From positions 132,373 to 196,372 of the forward strand of contig CAWAIM010000053.1 in assembly GCA_963781895.1 (NCBI GenBank): DNA of 64,000 bases, given 5' to 3'. This document shows, in pieces, positions 25,897 to 38,298 of this stretch. The notes under the pieces are model-generated. The model was not told the origin of the DNA. It worked only from the letters and a program-made list of their open reading frames with translations, and did no database searches. The stretch is from Roseiarcus sp963781895. GTDB taxonomy: Bacteria; Pseudomonadota; Alphaproteobacteria; Rhizobiales; Beijerinckiaceae. How positions within the stretch are numbered: position 1 is the first letter of the stretch; the number at the start of each line of letters is the position of its first letter. The position numbers and the translations under genes were made by a program.

Positions 25897-28800
25897 TCAC
25901 CGCCGCCCCTTCGCCAACGCGGCGAGAATGTCGCGCGCCCGGCGCCCCGCAAAGGCGGCGGCGACGTCGGGGCCGATTTTGCGGCGCCAGTTCGGGCGCT
26001 CGCGGTCCGTTCCGGGCAGATTGGTCGCGATCGTCTCGCCGACGAGGTCGTCGAACTGGGCATGGGCGAGGATCGACCCCGAGCCGCCGATCAGCGCATG
26101 CACGGCCGCGGCGGTCACGTCGTCGAGCGGGACGTCCTCACTTTGAGCGGAGGTGATGAGGCCCGCAGCCAGGAGGGCGGCGATCAGGCCGCGCTTTTCC
26201 TCGCGCCGCGCCGCGATCGCGTCGCCCGCTTTGGCCAAAGTCAGAAGCCCGAGCGAGAGCCGCTCGGCGATGTCCGCGCCCACCCACCAGCCGGCGAGCG
26301 TCGCCAGATCGTGGGTGGCGACGCAAGCGACCGACATCTGCGGATAGGCGGCCGGAGGCAGGACCTCCGCGCCGGCGCGCTCGAACCAGAGCACCCGCAT
26401 GCCCTGGATGTTGGCGCGCGTCAGCCGAGCGCGAAAACCCTCGGGAACGGTGCCGAGATCCTCGCCGACCACCATGCATCGGGCTCGTTGGCTCTCGAGT
26501 GCGACGTGACCGATGAGATCGTCGAGGGGGTAGGCGAGATAGGCGCCTTCCGCCGCGCTCGCGCCGTCGGGGATGAGAAAGAGGCGCTGCAAGCCCATCG
26601 CATGGTCGATGCGCAACATGCCGGCGTGGCGCATGTTGGCCCGGTAGAGCGCGCTCAGCGCGGTCCAGCCCTCCCGCGCCCCGACGAGCGGATTCGGCGC
26701 GGGCAGGCACCAGTTCTGCCCCTGCGCGGCGAAAGGGTCCGGCGGCGCGCCGATCGAGACGCCCTGAGCGAGTTTCCCCGCATGCGCCCAGGATTCGGCC
26801 CCATCCGGCGCGGCGCCGACCGCGAGATCACGGTAGAAGCCGATCTCAAGACCCGCCGCGCGCGCTCTTTGGGCGGCGCGGGCGAGCTGACGGTCGGCGA
26901 GCCATTGGCAGAAAAGGGCGAAGTCGAAGGCGTGAGGGTCTTTGGCGATCGCGTCCTCGATCGCGTTCGCCTCGCCATCCCGCAAGGCGGTCGGCCACGC
27001 CCGCCAGTTCGGGCCGGCTTCCGACCCGGCGATCGCCTGGAAGGCGGCAAAGCGCCGCAGCGCCGGGCCGCTCGCGCTGACGAAGGCCGAGAAGTCGCCA
27101 AACAGCGCCTCGCCCGGCCGCGCCGCGCGCGCGCGGGCGAAGGCCGCATGAAGGGCTTCCAGCGCGGCGCGCTTGAGGCCCCAGACGGCCTGATAATCGA
27201 CGAATTTTGTCGACGTGGCGGCCGCGATCGCGGGCGCGAGCGCGGCGAGGACGGCGTTGAACGCCTCGTCGCGCGGCATGCCGGAATCGTCGAGAACGTC
27301 GATAAGGATCGGATCGAGGGTGTGGCGGTCGGAGGGATGATAGGGGCTGCACCGCTCCCGGTCGCGCGGGAACAGCATGTGCATCGGGCTTACGCCGAGA
27401 TAGGCGGCGCCGGCGCCGCCCGTCTGTTCGCCCGCGATCGCGAGCGTGGAGAAGTCGCCGATCCCTTGATCTCCGAGCCCGGGCCCGGTGCGGCGCAGGG
27501 CGTAAAGCTGGGCCGCGACGCCGAACCGTTTGCGCAGCGCCGCCTCGGGTCCATAAGCTTCGGGCGGCGCGATCGTGAGCGCGCATTCGACGCCGTCGAC
27601 GAACAGGCGATGACGACCGATCGGCAACGCCGGCAGTGCAACCTCCCGCTGCGATACGGCGCGCCCGTCAGGGAGCTCGCGGCGGTCGCCGTCGCCCGCC
27701 CGGATGCGCCATTCGACGATTGTTCCATCCTCGTACTCGATCCGCGCGTCGCCGCCATGCGCCGCGTCGCGCAATGGCGCGACGAGCGGCTCGTCGAAGC
27801 GAAGCACAAGGGAGCAGGGCAGCTTGCGCAGACGGGTTTCGTCGACGACTCTGGCCAGGCTGTCTCGCGCTTCGGCCTGGCTGGCGACGCCGAGGCCGAG
27901 CGCCGACAACAGGGCGATCTTGGTCTCCGGCGAGACGATCGTGCGCGTGCCGGCGAGGTCCCACCAGTCGGCGGCGATCCCGGCGACGCTGGCGAGCGCG
28001 TCGACCGCATCCGCGCTCGGCGGCCCGGAGCGGGGCGCCCCTTGCGCCGCCTGACTTTCCGCCAGCATGAGCGAGGAGCGAGCGCGAAGGCGCGCGCGGT
28101 TGGCGATCGCGAACCGATGCTCGGCCGCTTCCGGGTCATGGGTGTCGATGAGCGCGCGCCACGCCATGCCGGCGCGAGGAAGCGGGAGGCTGATCTCGGC
28201 GTCGTCGTTCGAACGGTTCATCGCAAAGGCGACACGATCGGCGCCGTCCGCGTGCGGGGCGGCGAATACGGCGACCAGAACGGCGCCGGCGGCGTCGCCC
28301 CAGGCGGATGCGGCCATCGGCCCGTCGGCGTCACGCCACTCGACATCGGGCAGACGGCTGGCGTCGAACGGGGCGCCGGTCAGGAAGGCGTCGCGCGACA
28401 GCGCGGGATGGGCGCGGCGAACCTCCGCCAGCCGACGGGTGAAAGCGATCAGCGAGCCGTCGGCGGCGCTCCAGTCGATCGCGGTCGTCGCATTGTCCTG
28501 GGCGTAGGCGTTGTTGTTGCCGTGTTGGCTGAAACCGAGCTCCGCGCCCATCGCCAGCATCGGCGTTCCACGGGAGGCAAACAGAAGCGTCAGCAGATTG
28601 CGCTCATCGCGCGCCCGCGCGGCGACGATCTCCGGCTCTTCGCTCGGCCCCTCGACTCCGTGGTTCCAGGAGCTGTTGTCGTCGGCGCCGTCGCGGTTGT
28701 CCTCGCCGTTCGCCTCGTTGTGCTTGCGCGCGTAGGACACGAGGTCGGCGAGCGTGAAGCCGTCGTGCGCGACGACGAAATTGACGCCCTTCGAGGGCGC

Positions 28801-30054
28801 CTCGGCATGCGCGAATATGTCGCGCGAGCCGGCGATCCGCGTCGCGACCTCGGCGCGCAGCCCAGGGTCGCCTCGCCAGAAACGGCGCGCCGCGTCGCGA
28901 AAGCGGTCGTTCCATTCGGCCAAGCCGGGGCCGAATTGCCCGAGCCGGTAGCCGCCAGGGCCAACATCCCAGGGCTCGGCGATGAGGCGCGCCTGCCGGA
29001 GAAGGGGATCGCCGGCCAGCGCCTGGAAGAACGGCGCGCCTGGGTCGAAGCCTTCGTCGCCGCGCCCGAGGGCGGTGGCGAGGTCGAAGCGAAAGCCGTC
29101 AATTCCGCCGAATATCATCCAGCGCCTGAGAGCGCCGATCGCCATGTCGATGACGATCGGGCGGTCGAGCGCCAGGCAATTGCCGGTGCCCGTGTCGTTG
29201 ACGTAAGCCGCCGGATCTCGGGGATCAAGACGAAACCAGGTCGCATTGTCGAGGCCGCGAAACGAAAGGGTCGGTCCGAACTGGTCGCTCTCGCCATCGT
29301 GATTGAAGACGACGTCGAGGATCGCCTCCATGCCTGCCGCGTGCAGCGCGTCGGTCGCCGCGCGCACATCCGCCCAGCCGCCGGGCGCGAGGCGGGGATC
29401 GGGAGCGCCGAACACGACCGCGTTGTAGCCCCACACGTTCGATAGACCGAGGGGCGGCAGGTGGCGTTCGTCGACGAAGGCGTCGGCCGGCATGATCTCG
29501 ACCGCGGTGACGCCGAGCGCGGCCAGGTGCGCGATCGAGGCGGCATGCGCGAGCCCCAAGAAGGTTCCGCGCGCGCTTTCGGGGATCGCCGGGTTGAGGC
29601 GGGAAAAGCCCCGCAAGTTGAGCTCATAGATAACGAGCGCCTCCGGCGCCACGCGCTTGCGGCCCGGCTCGCCCGCCGGCGGCGCGCCAGCGATGGCCTT
29701 CGGCGCGAAAGGGCCGCTGTCGTCTCCGAATGTGAACATCGAAGGATGGAGGCGGAACGGCCGGTCGAATCGCCAGGCGTATGGGTCGGCGAGCAGTTTG
29801 GACGGGTCGAAGCGCGCGCCTCGCGCGGGATCGTAGGGTCCCTCGACGCGAAAACCGTAACGCGTCCCCGCGCCGAGACCCGGAGCGAGGCCGCGAAGGA
29901 GGCCGCGCGCGTCGCGGGCCATCGACGCGCGCAAAACCTCGCGATCGGCGTCATAGACGCATAGCGATGCGCCCTCGGCGTTCGGCAGCGCGAGCGCCGC
30001 CTCGAGGCCGCGCGCCGAGACGGCGACTCCGAGTTCGGCCTCCGGTTCGCTCAT
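25897..30054 (-). CDS. GlgX-MalQ fusion: glycogen debranching enzyme joined to 4-alpha-glucanotransferase
   Basis: The 1385-residue protein joins two enzymes. Residues 1-665 are a GH13 GlgX-type debranching enzyme: a CBM48-like start (GTRYGFRVEGPYDP), VWGYN, and catalytic Asp324 (GFRFD), Glu360 (LIAEPWD) and Asp431 (VVAHDGF). After a short Pro/Ala link near 665-685, a GH77 MalQ-type amylomaltase follows with its N-terminal domains, then catalytic Asp1149 (LRIDHAMG), Glu1197 (VVGEDLG) and Asp1248 (ATHDLAT). All six key residues are present, so both halves should work. GlgX cuts limit-dextrin branches; MalQ rebuilds the short maltodextrins so that phosphorylase can use them. The start codon overlaps the glgA stop, so it is the last gene of the glg operon. 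The two enzymes are usually separate genes. Confidence 0.93.
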   Translation of the reverse strand: MSEPEAELGVAVSARGLEAALALPNAEGASLCVYDADREVLRASMARDARGLLRGLAPGLGAGTRYGFRVEGPYDPARGARFDPSKLLADPYAWRFDRPFRLHPSMFTFGDDSGPFAPKAIAGAPPAGEPGRKRVAPEALVIYELNLRGFSRLNPAIPESARGTFLGLAHAASIAHLAALGVTAVEIMPADAFVDERHLPPLGLSNVWGYNAVVFGAPDPRLAPGGWADVRAATDALHAAGMEAILDVVFNHDGESDQFGPTLSFRGLDNATWFRLDPRDPAAYVNDTGTGNCLALDRPIVIDMAIGALRRWMIFGGIDGFRFDLATALGRGDEGFDPGAPFFQALAGDPLLRQARLIAEPWDVGPGGYRLGQFGPGLAEWNDRFRDAARRFWRGDPGLRAEVATRIAGSRDIFAHAEAPSKGVNFVVAHDGFTLADLVSYARKHNEANGEDNRDGADDNSSWNHGVEGPSEEPEIVAARARDERNLLTLLFASRGTPMLAMGAELGFSQHGNNNAYAQDNATTAIDWSAADGSLIAFTRRLAEVRRAHPALSRDAFLTGAPFDASRLPDVEWRDADGPMAASAWGDAAGAVLVAVFAAPHADGADRVAFAMNRSNDDAEISLPLPRAGMAWRALIDTHDPEAAEHRFAIANRARLRARSSLMLAESQAAQGAPRSGPPSADAVDALASVAGIAADWWDLAGTRTIVSPETKIALLSALGLGVASQAEARDSLARVVDETRLRKLPCSLVLRFDEPLVAPLRDAAHGGDARIEYEDGTIVEWRIRAGDGDRRELPDGRAVSQREVALPALPIGRHRLFVDGVECALTIAPPEAYGPEAALRKRFGVAAQLYALRRTGPGLGDQGIGDFSTLAIAGEQTGGAGAAYLGVSPMHMLFPRDRERCSPYHPSDRHTLDPILIDVLDDSGMPRDEAFNAVLAALAPAIAAATSTKFVDYQAVWGLKRAALEALHAAFARARAARPGEALFGDFSAFVSASGPALRRFAAFQAIAGSEAGPNWRAWPTALRDGEANAIEDAIAKDPHAFDFALFCQWLADRQLARAAQRARAAGLEIGFYRDLAVGAAPDGAESWAHAGKLAQGVSIGAPPDPFAAQGQNWCLPAPNPLVGAREGWTALSALYRANMRHAGMLRIDHAMGLQRLFLIPDGASAAEGAYLAYPLDDLIGHVALESQRARCMVVGEDLGTVPEGFRARLTRANIQGMRVLWFERAGAEVLPPAAYPQMSVACVATHDLATLAGWWVGADIAERLSLGLLTLAKAGDAIAARREEKRGLIAALLAAGLITSAQSEDVPLDDVTAAAVHALIGGSGSILAHAQFDDLVGETIATNLPGTDRERPNWRRKIGPDVAAAFAGRRARDILAALAKGRR

Positions 30055-31505
30055 CAGGAGGGCTTGGCGATGGCGCGATAGAGCGCGGCGTAGCGCTGCG
30101 CCGGCGCCCGCCAGGAGACGTCCGCCCGCATGCCGTTGAGTCTCAAACGACGCATCGTCGCTGGATCACCCATCATCTCCAGCGCGCGGTCGAGCGCGTA
30201 AGACAAGGCCCCGACCGAGGGCGGAGAGAACTGGAAACCGGTCGCGACGCCCGCGGCCGTCGCCGCCTCGTTGGCGTCGATCACCGTATCGGCGAGACCG
30301 CCCACACGCGATACGATTGGAAGAGCGCCGTAGCGCAAGGCGCAGAGCTGTGTCAGGCCGCACGGCTCGAAGCGCGACGGCACGAGGATGAAATCCGCGC
30401 CAGCCTGGATGAGATGCGCGAGCTTCTCTTCGTAGCCGAAGACGCAGCCAACCGATCCCTTCCCCGCAGCGGCGGCGGCGGCGAAGCCCGATTCCAGCGC
30501 CAATTCGCCAGAGCCGAGCAGCGCGAGCTGTGCGCCTTTGGAGATGAGACCCGGAAGCGCCTGAAGGAGCAGATCGAGGCCCTTCTGAGACGAGAGGCGC
30601 GAAACGACGCCGAACAGCGGCCGGTCGACGCCTGCGGTCAGTCCCATCCGGGACTGGAGAGCAGTCTTGTTGCGCACGCGCATGTCAATGCGCAGCGCGG
30701 TATAGTTCTGCGCGACGTCGGGGTCGGTCGCCGGATTCCAGATGCTGTCGTCGATACCGTTGCGAATGCCTTGCACCACTGGGGCGCGCGCGCGCAGCAG
30801 ACCGTCCAGCGCCATCCCGAATTCAGACGTCATGATTTCGCGCGCGTAGGTCGGTGAAACGGTGGTGATGCGGTCGGCGAGCTGGAGGCCCGCCTTGAGG
30901 TAGCCGACGCCGCCGAAATACTCGACTCCGTCGATCGAAAGCGCACGGTCGGGCAAACCCAGTTCGCCAAAGATCGAAATGGGAAAATGGCCCTGAAAGG
31001 CGAGGTTGTGGATGGTGATCGCCGTGCCGGGACCAGGCCCGTCCTGGAAATGAAGATAGGCCGGGGCAAGCGCCGCCTGCCAGTCGTGCGCATGGATGAC
31101 GTGCGGCTGAAACCCCGCGATGGCGCCGCGCCCAATGTCTGCGCCAACTCGCGCGAGCGCGGCGAAGCGCTGCGCATTGTCCGGCCAATCCAGACCGTCC
31201 GGGCCGAGATAGGGATTGCCGGGCCGCTCGTAGAGATGGGGAGCGTCGAGCGCGAACAGATCGAGATCCGCCGCCTTTCCGGCGAGCACGCGCGCCGGTC
31301 CTCCAAACAGATCGTCGTACTCGTGCGCGATCGCGGCGTCGGCGAGCTTGCCCTTGAGCGCAGGATAAGCCGGAACGAGCGTCCGCATTTCGACGCCCTC
31401 GCGCTTCAGCGCGCCGGGCAACGCCCCTGCGACGTCCGCGAGCCCGCCGGTCTTCACCAACGGGAAAATCTCGGAGGCGACGGAGAGAACCTTCACCTCG
31501 CTCAT
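30054..31505 (-). CDS. glgA: Glycogen synthase (ADP-glucose type)
   Basis: The 483-residue GT5 glucosyltransferase adds glucose from ADP-glucose to growing alpha-1,4 glucan chains. The KTGGLADV motif that holds ADP-glucose is at residues 18-25, HAHDW is in the N-terminal domain, and the C-terminal Rossmann domain has VPSRFEPCGLTQL with the catalytic Glu. Length is normal for bacterial GlgA. Its start overlaps the glgC stop by four bases (ATGA), and its stop overlaps the start of the fusion gene, a sign of translational coupling. Confidence 0.97.
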   Translation of the reverse strand: MSEVKVLSVASEIFPLVKTGGLADVAGALPGALKREGVEMRTLVPAYPALKGKLADAAIAHEYDDLFGGPARVLAGKAADLDLFALDAPHLYERPGNPYLGPDGLDWPDNAQRFAALARVGADIGRGAIAGFQPHVIHAHDWQAALAPAYLHFQDGPGPGTAITIHNLAFQGHFPISIFGELGLPDRALSIDGVEYFGGVGYLKAGLQLADRITTVSPTYAREIMTSEFGMALDGLLRARAPVVQGIRNGIDDSIWNPATDPDVAQNYTALRIDMRVRNKTALQSRMGLTAGVDRPLFGVVSRLSSQKGLDLLLQALPGLISKGAQLALLGSGELALESGFAAAAAAGKGSVGCVFGYEEKLAHLIQAGADFILVPSRFEPCGLTQLCALRYGALPIVSRVGGLADTVIDANEAATAAGVATGFQFSPPSVGALSYALDRALEMMGDPATMRRLRLNGMRADVSWRAPAQRYAALYRAIAKPS

Positions 31506-32788
31506 TGAGCGAGCTTGTCGATCATCGGGCCGGTGATCAACGTCACGCCTTCATCCGTGCGCCGGAATCTCTTGGCGTCGAGTTCCGGATCCTCGCCGAC
31601 GACAAGGCCGTCGGGAATGGTGAGATCGCTGTCGACGACCACCTTGCTGAGCCGCACGTTTCGGCCAATTTGGACATAGGGCAGCACGACGGCCTCGTGG
31701 ATCGTCGTATAGGAATGGACGTGCACGCCGGTGAACACCAGGGAGCGGCTGATCGACGCTCCGGAAACGATGCAGCCGCCCGACAGCAGCGACGCGATCG
31801 CCTGGCCGCGCCGGCCCTCGACGTCATGCACGAATTTGGCCGGCGGCGTGATCTCCCCATAAGTCCAGATCGGCCAGCCGCGGTCGTAGAGGTCGAGATC
31901 GGGGACAACGTCGGTCAGGTCGATATTGGCGGCCCAATAGGCGTCTACGGTTCCGACATCGCGCCAATAGTGCTTTGCCTCGCCGGTCGAGGTCACGCAC
32001 GAATGAGAGAAGTGGTGCGCGACCGCTTTGCCGTTTTTGACGATGTAGGGGATGATGTCCTTGCCAAAATCATGGCTCGAATTCGAGTCGGCTGCGTCGT
32101 GCTTGAGCATGTCGATCAGGAAGGTGGTCTCGAATACATAAATGCCCATGCTGCACAGGGCGACATCGGGCTTGCCGGGCATATGCGGCGGATCCTTGGG
32201 CTTTTCCAGGAACGAGAGGATCGTGTCCTTGTCGTCGACATGCATGACGCCGAAGCCTTTGGCCTCCTCGAGCGAGGCCTCGAGGCAGCCGACCGTCACA
32301 TCCGCGCCCGAGTTGACGTGCTGCTGCAACATCTTCTCGTAGTCCATCTTGTAGATGTGGTCGCCGGCCAGCAGCACGATGAACAGGGGACGATAGCTCT
32401 CGATGATGTCGATGTTCTGAAAGACCGCGTCAGCCGTGCCCAGATACCACATGGTTTCGGATACGCGCTGCGAGGCGGGCAGAATGTCGAAACTCTCGTT
32501 TCGCTCGGGGCGGAAGAAGTTCCATCCGCGCTGCAGGTGACGGATGAGGCTGTGGGCCTTATATTGCGTGGCGACTGCTATGCGGCGAATGCCTGAGTTG
32601 AGCGCGTTGGACAGGGCGAAGTCGATGATGCGCGACTTGCCGCCGAAGTAGACCGCAGGCTTCGCCCGGCGGTCCGTGAGTTCGAGCAGCCTGCTGCCGC
32701 GACCGCCCGCGAGAACATAGGCCATCGCGTGGCGAGCATAAGGCGCCGAAACGCCGAGCTCCTTTGCCGTCTTCGTCCTTGCCATCAT
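31502..32788 (-). CDS. glgC: Glucose-1-phosphate adenylyltransferase (ADP-glucose pyrophosphorylase)
   Basis: The 428-residue enzyme makes ADP-glucose from ATP and glucose-1-phosphate, the committed and allosterically controlled step of glycogen synthesis. The nucleotide-binding start AYVLAGGRGSRLLELTDRRAKPA and the sugar-phosphate region FLEKPKDP are clear. The C-terminal left-handed beta helix (ISRSLVFTGVHVHSY, NVRLSKVVVDSD) is complete. The gene follows glgB with a nine-base gap and overlaps glgA by four bases. Confidence 0.97.
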   Translation of the reverse strand: MMARTKTAKELGVSAPYARHAMAYVLAGGRGSRLLELTDRRAKPAVYFGGKSRIIDFALSNALNSGIRRIAVATQYKAHSLIRHLQRGWNFFRPERNESFDILPASQRVSETMWYLGTADAVFQNIDIIESYRPLFIVLLAGDHIYKMDYEKMLQQHVNSGADVTVGCLEASLEEAKGFGVMHVDDKDTILSFLEKPKDPPHMPGKPDVALCSMGIYVFETTFLIDMLKHDAADSNSSHDFGKDIIPYIVKNGKAVAHHFSHSCVTSTGEAKHYWRDVGTVDAYWAANIDLTDVVPDLDLYDRGWPIWTYGEITPPAKFVHDVEGRRGQAIASLLSGGCIVSGASISRSLVFTGVHVHSYTTIHEAVVLPYVQIGRNVRLSKVVVDSDLTIPDGLVVGEDPELDAKRFRRTDEGVTLITGPMIDKLAQ

Positions 32789-32797
32789 GAACTCCTG

Positions 32798-35014
32798 TCA
32801 GTGCGCCGCTCCGTCGGCGCCGGGTGGGTTGAACACAAGGAACAAAGTCGAGAGCGGCGGCAGGGCCAGCAACGCAGAAGCCGGGAATCCGTGCGAAGGC
32901 CGCAACTGCGCGGTGACGCCTCCGAAATTTCCCATGTTGGAGCCGCCGTAGGGACTGGCGTCGCTATTGAGCGCTTCCCGCCAATGGCCCTCGTAGGGCA
33001 GTCCGAGGAGATAGTTCTGGCGCGGCTCGGGAGTGAAGTTACACACGACCGCGACCGGCGGATCGCCGGGTGCGCCGCGGCGCAGAAAAGCCAGCACGGA
33101 TTGCGTGTCGTCGTTGACGACGATCCAGCGGAAGCCCTCCGGCTCGCAATCGCGCACGTGCAGCGCCGGCGTGCGCCGATAAAGCCGATTGAGATCGCGG
33201 ATCAGCGCTTGCACGCCCTGGTGCGGCCGATGGTCGAGCAGCCACCAGGGCAGGGATTCCAAGGCGTTCCACTCGCTCGTCTGTCCGAAGTCCTGGCCCA
33301 TGAACAAGAGCTTCTTGCCGGGATGACCCCACATGAAGCCATAGAAAGCGCGGGCATTGGCGAAACGGCGCCATTCGTCGCCGGGCATCTTGCCGACAAT
33401 CGAGCCTTTGCCGTGTACGACCTCGTCGTGCGAGATCGGCAGCACGAAATTCTCGCTGAAGGCGTACAGCAGCCCGAAGGTCATCTTGTCGTGGTTCCAG
33501 CGGCGATAGATTGGATCGCGCGACATGTATTCGAGCGTGTCGTGCATCCAACCCATGTTCCATTTGAACCCGAAGCCGAGCCCGCCTTGGTCGGTCGGGC
33601 GCGAGACCCCGGGAAAGGCTGTCGATTCCTCGGCGATCGTCACCGCGCCCGGAAAGCCGCCATAAACGAGTTCGTTGGCGTGGCGCAGGAAGGCGATCGC
33701 CTCGTGGTTCTCCTTGCTGCCGTCTGGGTTCGGCAGCCATTCGCCCTCGCGGCGCGAATAGTCGAGGTAGAGCATCGACGCGACAGCGTCGACACGCAGG
33801 CCGTCGATATGGAACCGGTCGACCCAGTAGAGCGCGTTGGCATAGAGGAAATTCGCGACCTCGTGCCGGCCGAAATTGTAGATCGCGGTGTTCCAGTCGG
33901 GATGAAAGCCCTTGCGCGGATCGGCATGTTCATAGAGCGCGGTGCCGTCGAATCGCGCCAGGCCATGCGCGTCGGTCGGGAAATGCGCCGGCGCCCAGTC
34001 GAGGATCACGCCGAGGCCGGAGGCGTGGGCCCTGTCGACGAAACGCGCGAAGCCGGCCGGTTCGCCGAAACGGCGCGTCGGCGCGAATAGGCCGATTGGC
34101 TGGTAGCCCCAGGATTCGTCGAGCGGATGTTCGCTGATCGGCAACAGCTCGAGATGGGTGTAGCCCATGCCAGCTGCGTAAGGGATCAACTGTTCGGCGA
34201 GTTCGTCGTAGGTCAGGAAGCGCCCGTCCTCGCCGCGCCGCCACGAGCCGAGATGGACTTCGTAGATCGACATGGGTTTTCGGCGCGGTTCGCCCTCGCG
34301 CCGCGCGGCCATGTACTCGGCGTCGGTCCAAGGAAAATCTGCGCTGTCGGCGACGACCGAGGCGGTCGAGGGGCGCAACTCCGCTTCAAAGCCGAACGGG
34401 TCGGCCTTCAGAGGCAAGAGCGCGCCGTCGGGGCCGGCGAGCTCGTATTTGTAGACCGCTCCGACCGACATATGGGGGACGAAAATCTCCCACAGGCCGC
34501 TGTCGAAGCGCTTGCGCATCTGGCACCGCCGGCCGTCCCAGCGATTGAAGTCGCCGACAACCGACGCACGCGTGGCGTTGGGCGCCCAAACCGCGAACAG
34601 CACGCCGTCGACGCCTTCGTGACGCGTGAGCTGGGCGCCGAGCCGGCGGTAGAGCTGACGATGCGAACCCTCGCGCACCAGATAGTCGTCCATCGGCCCC
34701 AGCGCCGGCCCGAAGGCGTAGCTATCGATGTATGACGACGCGCCGTGCGCGGTCTCGACCTCGATCCGATAGGCCGGACGCTCCTTGGCCGAGGGGATCA
34801 GCGCCTCGAAGAAATCGTCCTTCCGGCGCGGCAGCTCGGCCAGAGGCTTGCCCTCCCGAGTCAGCGCGCGCACGCGAATCGCGTCGGGCGCGAAGGCCCG
34901 AATGACCCATCCATCTGGGGTCAAGTGCGGGCCCAGCACAGCGAAAGGGTCGGGTTGGCGCGCCGCCGCAATCGCGTCGACGTCCTCTTCTCGGGCTCTC
35001 CAGTCCTCCCCCAT
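32798..35014 (-). CDS. glgB: 1,4-alpha-glucan branching enzyme
   Basis: The 738-residue GH13 enzyme introduces alpha-1,6 branches in glycogen. An N-terminal extension and the CBM48 domain (VWAPNATRASVVGDFNRWDG) precede the catalytic barrel, with the nucleophile Asp in DGLRVDAVASML, the acid/base Glu in TIAEES and the stabilising Asp in PISHDEVVHGKGS. The C-terminal beta domain (VAVVCNFTPEPR) is complete. Length and layout match the long GlgB type with the extra N-terminal module. It lies between glgP and glgC. Confidence 0.97.
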   Translation of the reverse strand: MGEDWRAREEDVDAIAAARQPDPFAVLGPHLTPDGWVIRAFAPDAIRVRALTREGKPLAELPRRKDDFFEALIPSAKERPAYRIEVETAHGASSYIDSYAFGPALGPMDDYLVREGSHRQLYRRLGAQLTRHEGVDGVLFAVWAPNATRASVVGDFNRWDGRRCQMRKRFDSGLWEIFVPHMSVGAVYKYELAGPDGALLPLKADPFGFEAELRPSTASVVADSADFPWTDAEYMAARREGEPRRKPMSIYEVHLGSWRRGEDGRFLTYDELAEQLIPYAAGMGYTHLELLPISEHPLDESWGYQPIGLFAPTRRFGEPAGFARFVDRAHASGLGVILDWAPAHFPTDAHGLARFDGTALYEHADPRKGFHPDWNTAIYNFGRHEVANFLYANALYWVDRFHIDGLRVDAVASMLYLDYSRREGEWLPNPDGSKENHEAIAFLRHANELVYGGFPGAVTIAEESTAFPGVSRPTDQGGLGFGFKWNMGWMHDTLEYMSRDPIYRRWNHDKMTFGLLYAFSENFVLPISHDEVVHGKGSIVGKMPGDEWRRFANARAFYGFMWGHPGKKLLFMGQDFGQTSEWNALESLPWWLLDHRPHQGVQALIRDLNRLYRRTPALHVRDCEPEGFRWIVVNDDTQSVLAFLRRGAPGDPPVAVVCNFTPEPRQNYLLGLPYEGHWREALNSDASPYGGSNMGNFGGVTAQLRPSHGFPASALLALPPLSTLFLVFNPPGADGAAH

Positions 35015-35035
35015 TTCGGTCTCCCTGCCGTAGGC

Positions 35036-37522
<2,487 letters not shown>

Positions 37523-37653
37523 TTTGCCTCGACCGTCGCGTCAATCCTCGGGCGGCGGCGATGAAGTTTGCGCCCGCACAAATGTTTGTAACACGGTTGC
37601 CGCGTTGCACAATCCTTCTCTGCGGCGTTCGCGTCACGTCGCCGGTTCGCTCC

Positions 37654-38298
37654 TCATGGGGTCGAATTCGTTCCGGTCTTTGCGGCCCGGATTTTTTCCT
37701 GCAGCGCATTGAGTTCGCTGGTCGCCGCAGTGATTTGGTTCTGGAGACTCTCGAACTGATTCTGCGCGGCGGCGGCCTGCGCCTGAGCCTGCGCGAGCGC
37801 GGCGTGCGCGGCGTCAACCTCGCCCTGCGCCCTCGATTGCTCAGCTGAAAGCGCCTGGATCTGGCTCTGCGCCGCAGCGAGGCGGTCGTCTTCTTCCTTA
37901 AGCTTGCCGTCGACCGCTTGCAGATCACGCGTCCTGGCGCTGGCCTCCTCCTGCGCGCCCGAGATGGCGAGCTTGGCGTCGCCGATCTGCTTGCTCAGGT
38001 CGGCAAGCTCGTTTTGCGCCGAGGCGCGAGCGGCGGACGCTTCCGACAGGGCCCTTTCGGCGTCAACCGACCGCTTCTTGAGGTCGGCGGCCGTCCCCGC
38101 CGCCCTCTGCAGGTTTTGCAGGTCCGCGGCCAGGGATTCGCGCGCCCGCTCGGCCGCGCGCAACGATTCCTTCATCTCGGTCTGCGTCTGCGAGGCTTGC
38201 GACCACAAAAACGCGGCGAGCAGCCAGCCAATGGCCGCCACTCCCGCCAGCGCGAGCGGAACCGGGCGGCTAAAGCTGTCGGCCGAATCGTAACGCAT
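37654..38298 (-). CDS. Membrane-anchored coiled-coil protein, unknown function
   Basis: The 214-residue protein has a short N-terminal cytoplasmic part, one membrane helix (PLALAGVAAIGWLLAAFLW) near residues 14-32, then about 160 residues of nearly continuous heptad-like coiled coil rich in Ala, Gln, Glu and Ser (RAAERARESLAADLQNL, AQAQAQAAAAQNQFESL). ATG 38298 follows a strong AGGAGGG five bases away. This resembles LPXTG-less or Tol/TolA-like coiled-coil envelope proteins, but no family is recognised. It is divergent from coxB and upstream of glgP on the same strand. Confidence 0.8.
   Translation of the reverse strand: MRYDSADSFSRPVPLALAGVAAIGWLLAAFLWSQASQTQTEMKESLRAAERARESLAADLQNLQRAAGTAADLKKRSVDAERALSEASAARASAQNELADLSKQIGDAKLAISGAQEEASARTRDLQAVDGKLKEEDDRLAAAQSQIQALSAEQSRAQGEVDAAHAALAQAQAQAAAAQNQFESLQNQITAATSELNALQEKIRAAKTGTNSTP

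Noticed and set aside
25732..29445. Very long plus-strand open frame (1237 codons) opposite the glgX-malQ gene
   Set aside because: It is a mirror of GC-rich coding DNA: Arg/Ala/Gly-rich, without family pattern or ribosome site, while the minus strand carries all six catalytic residues.
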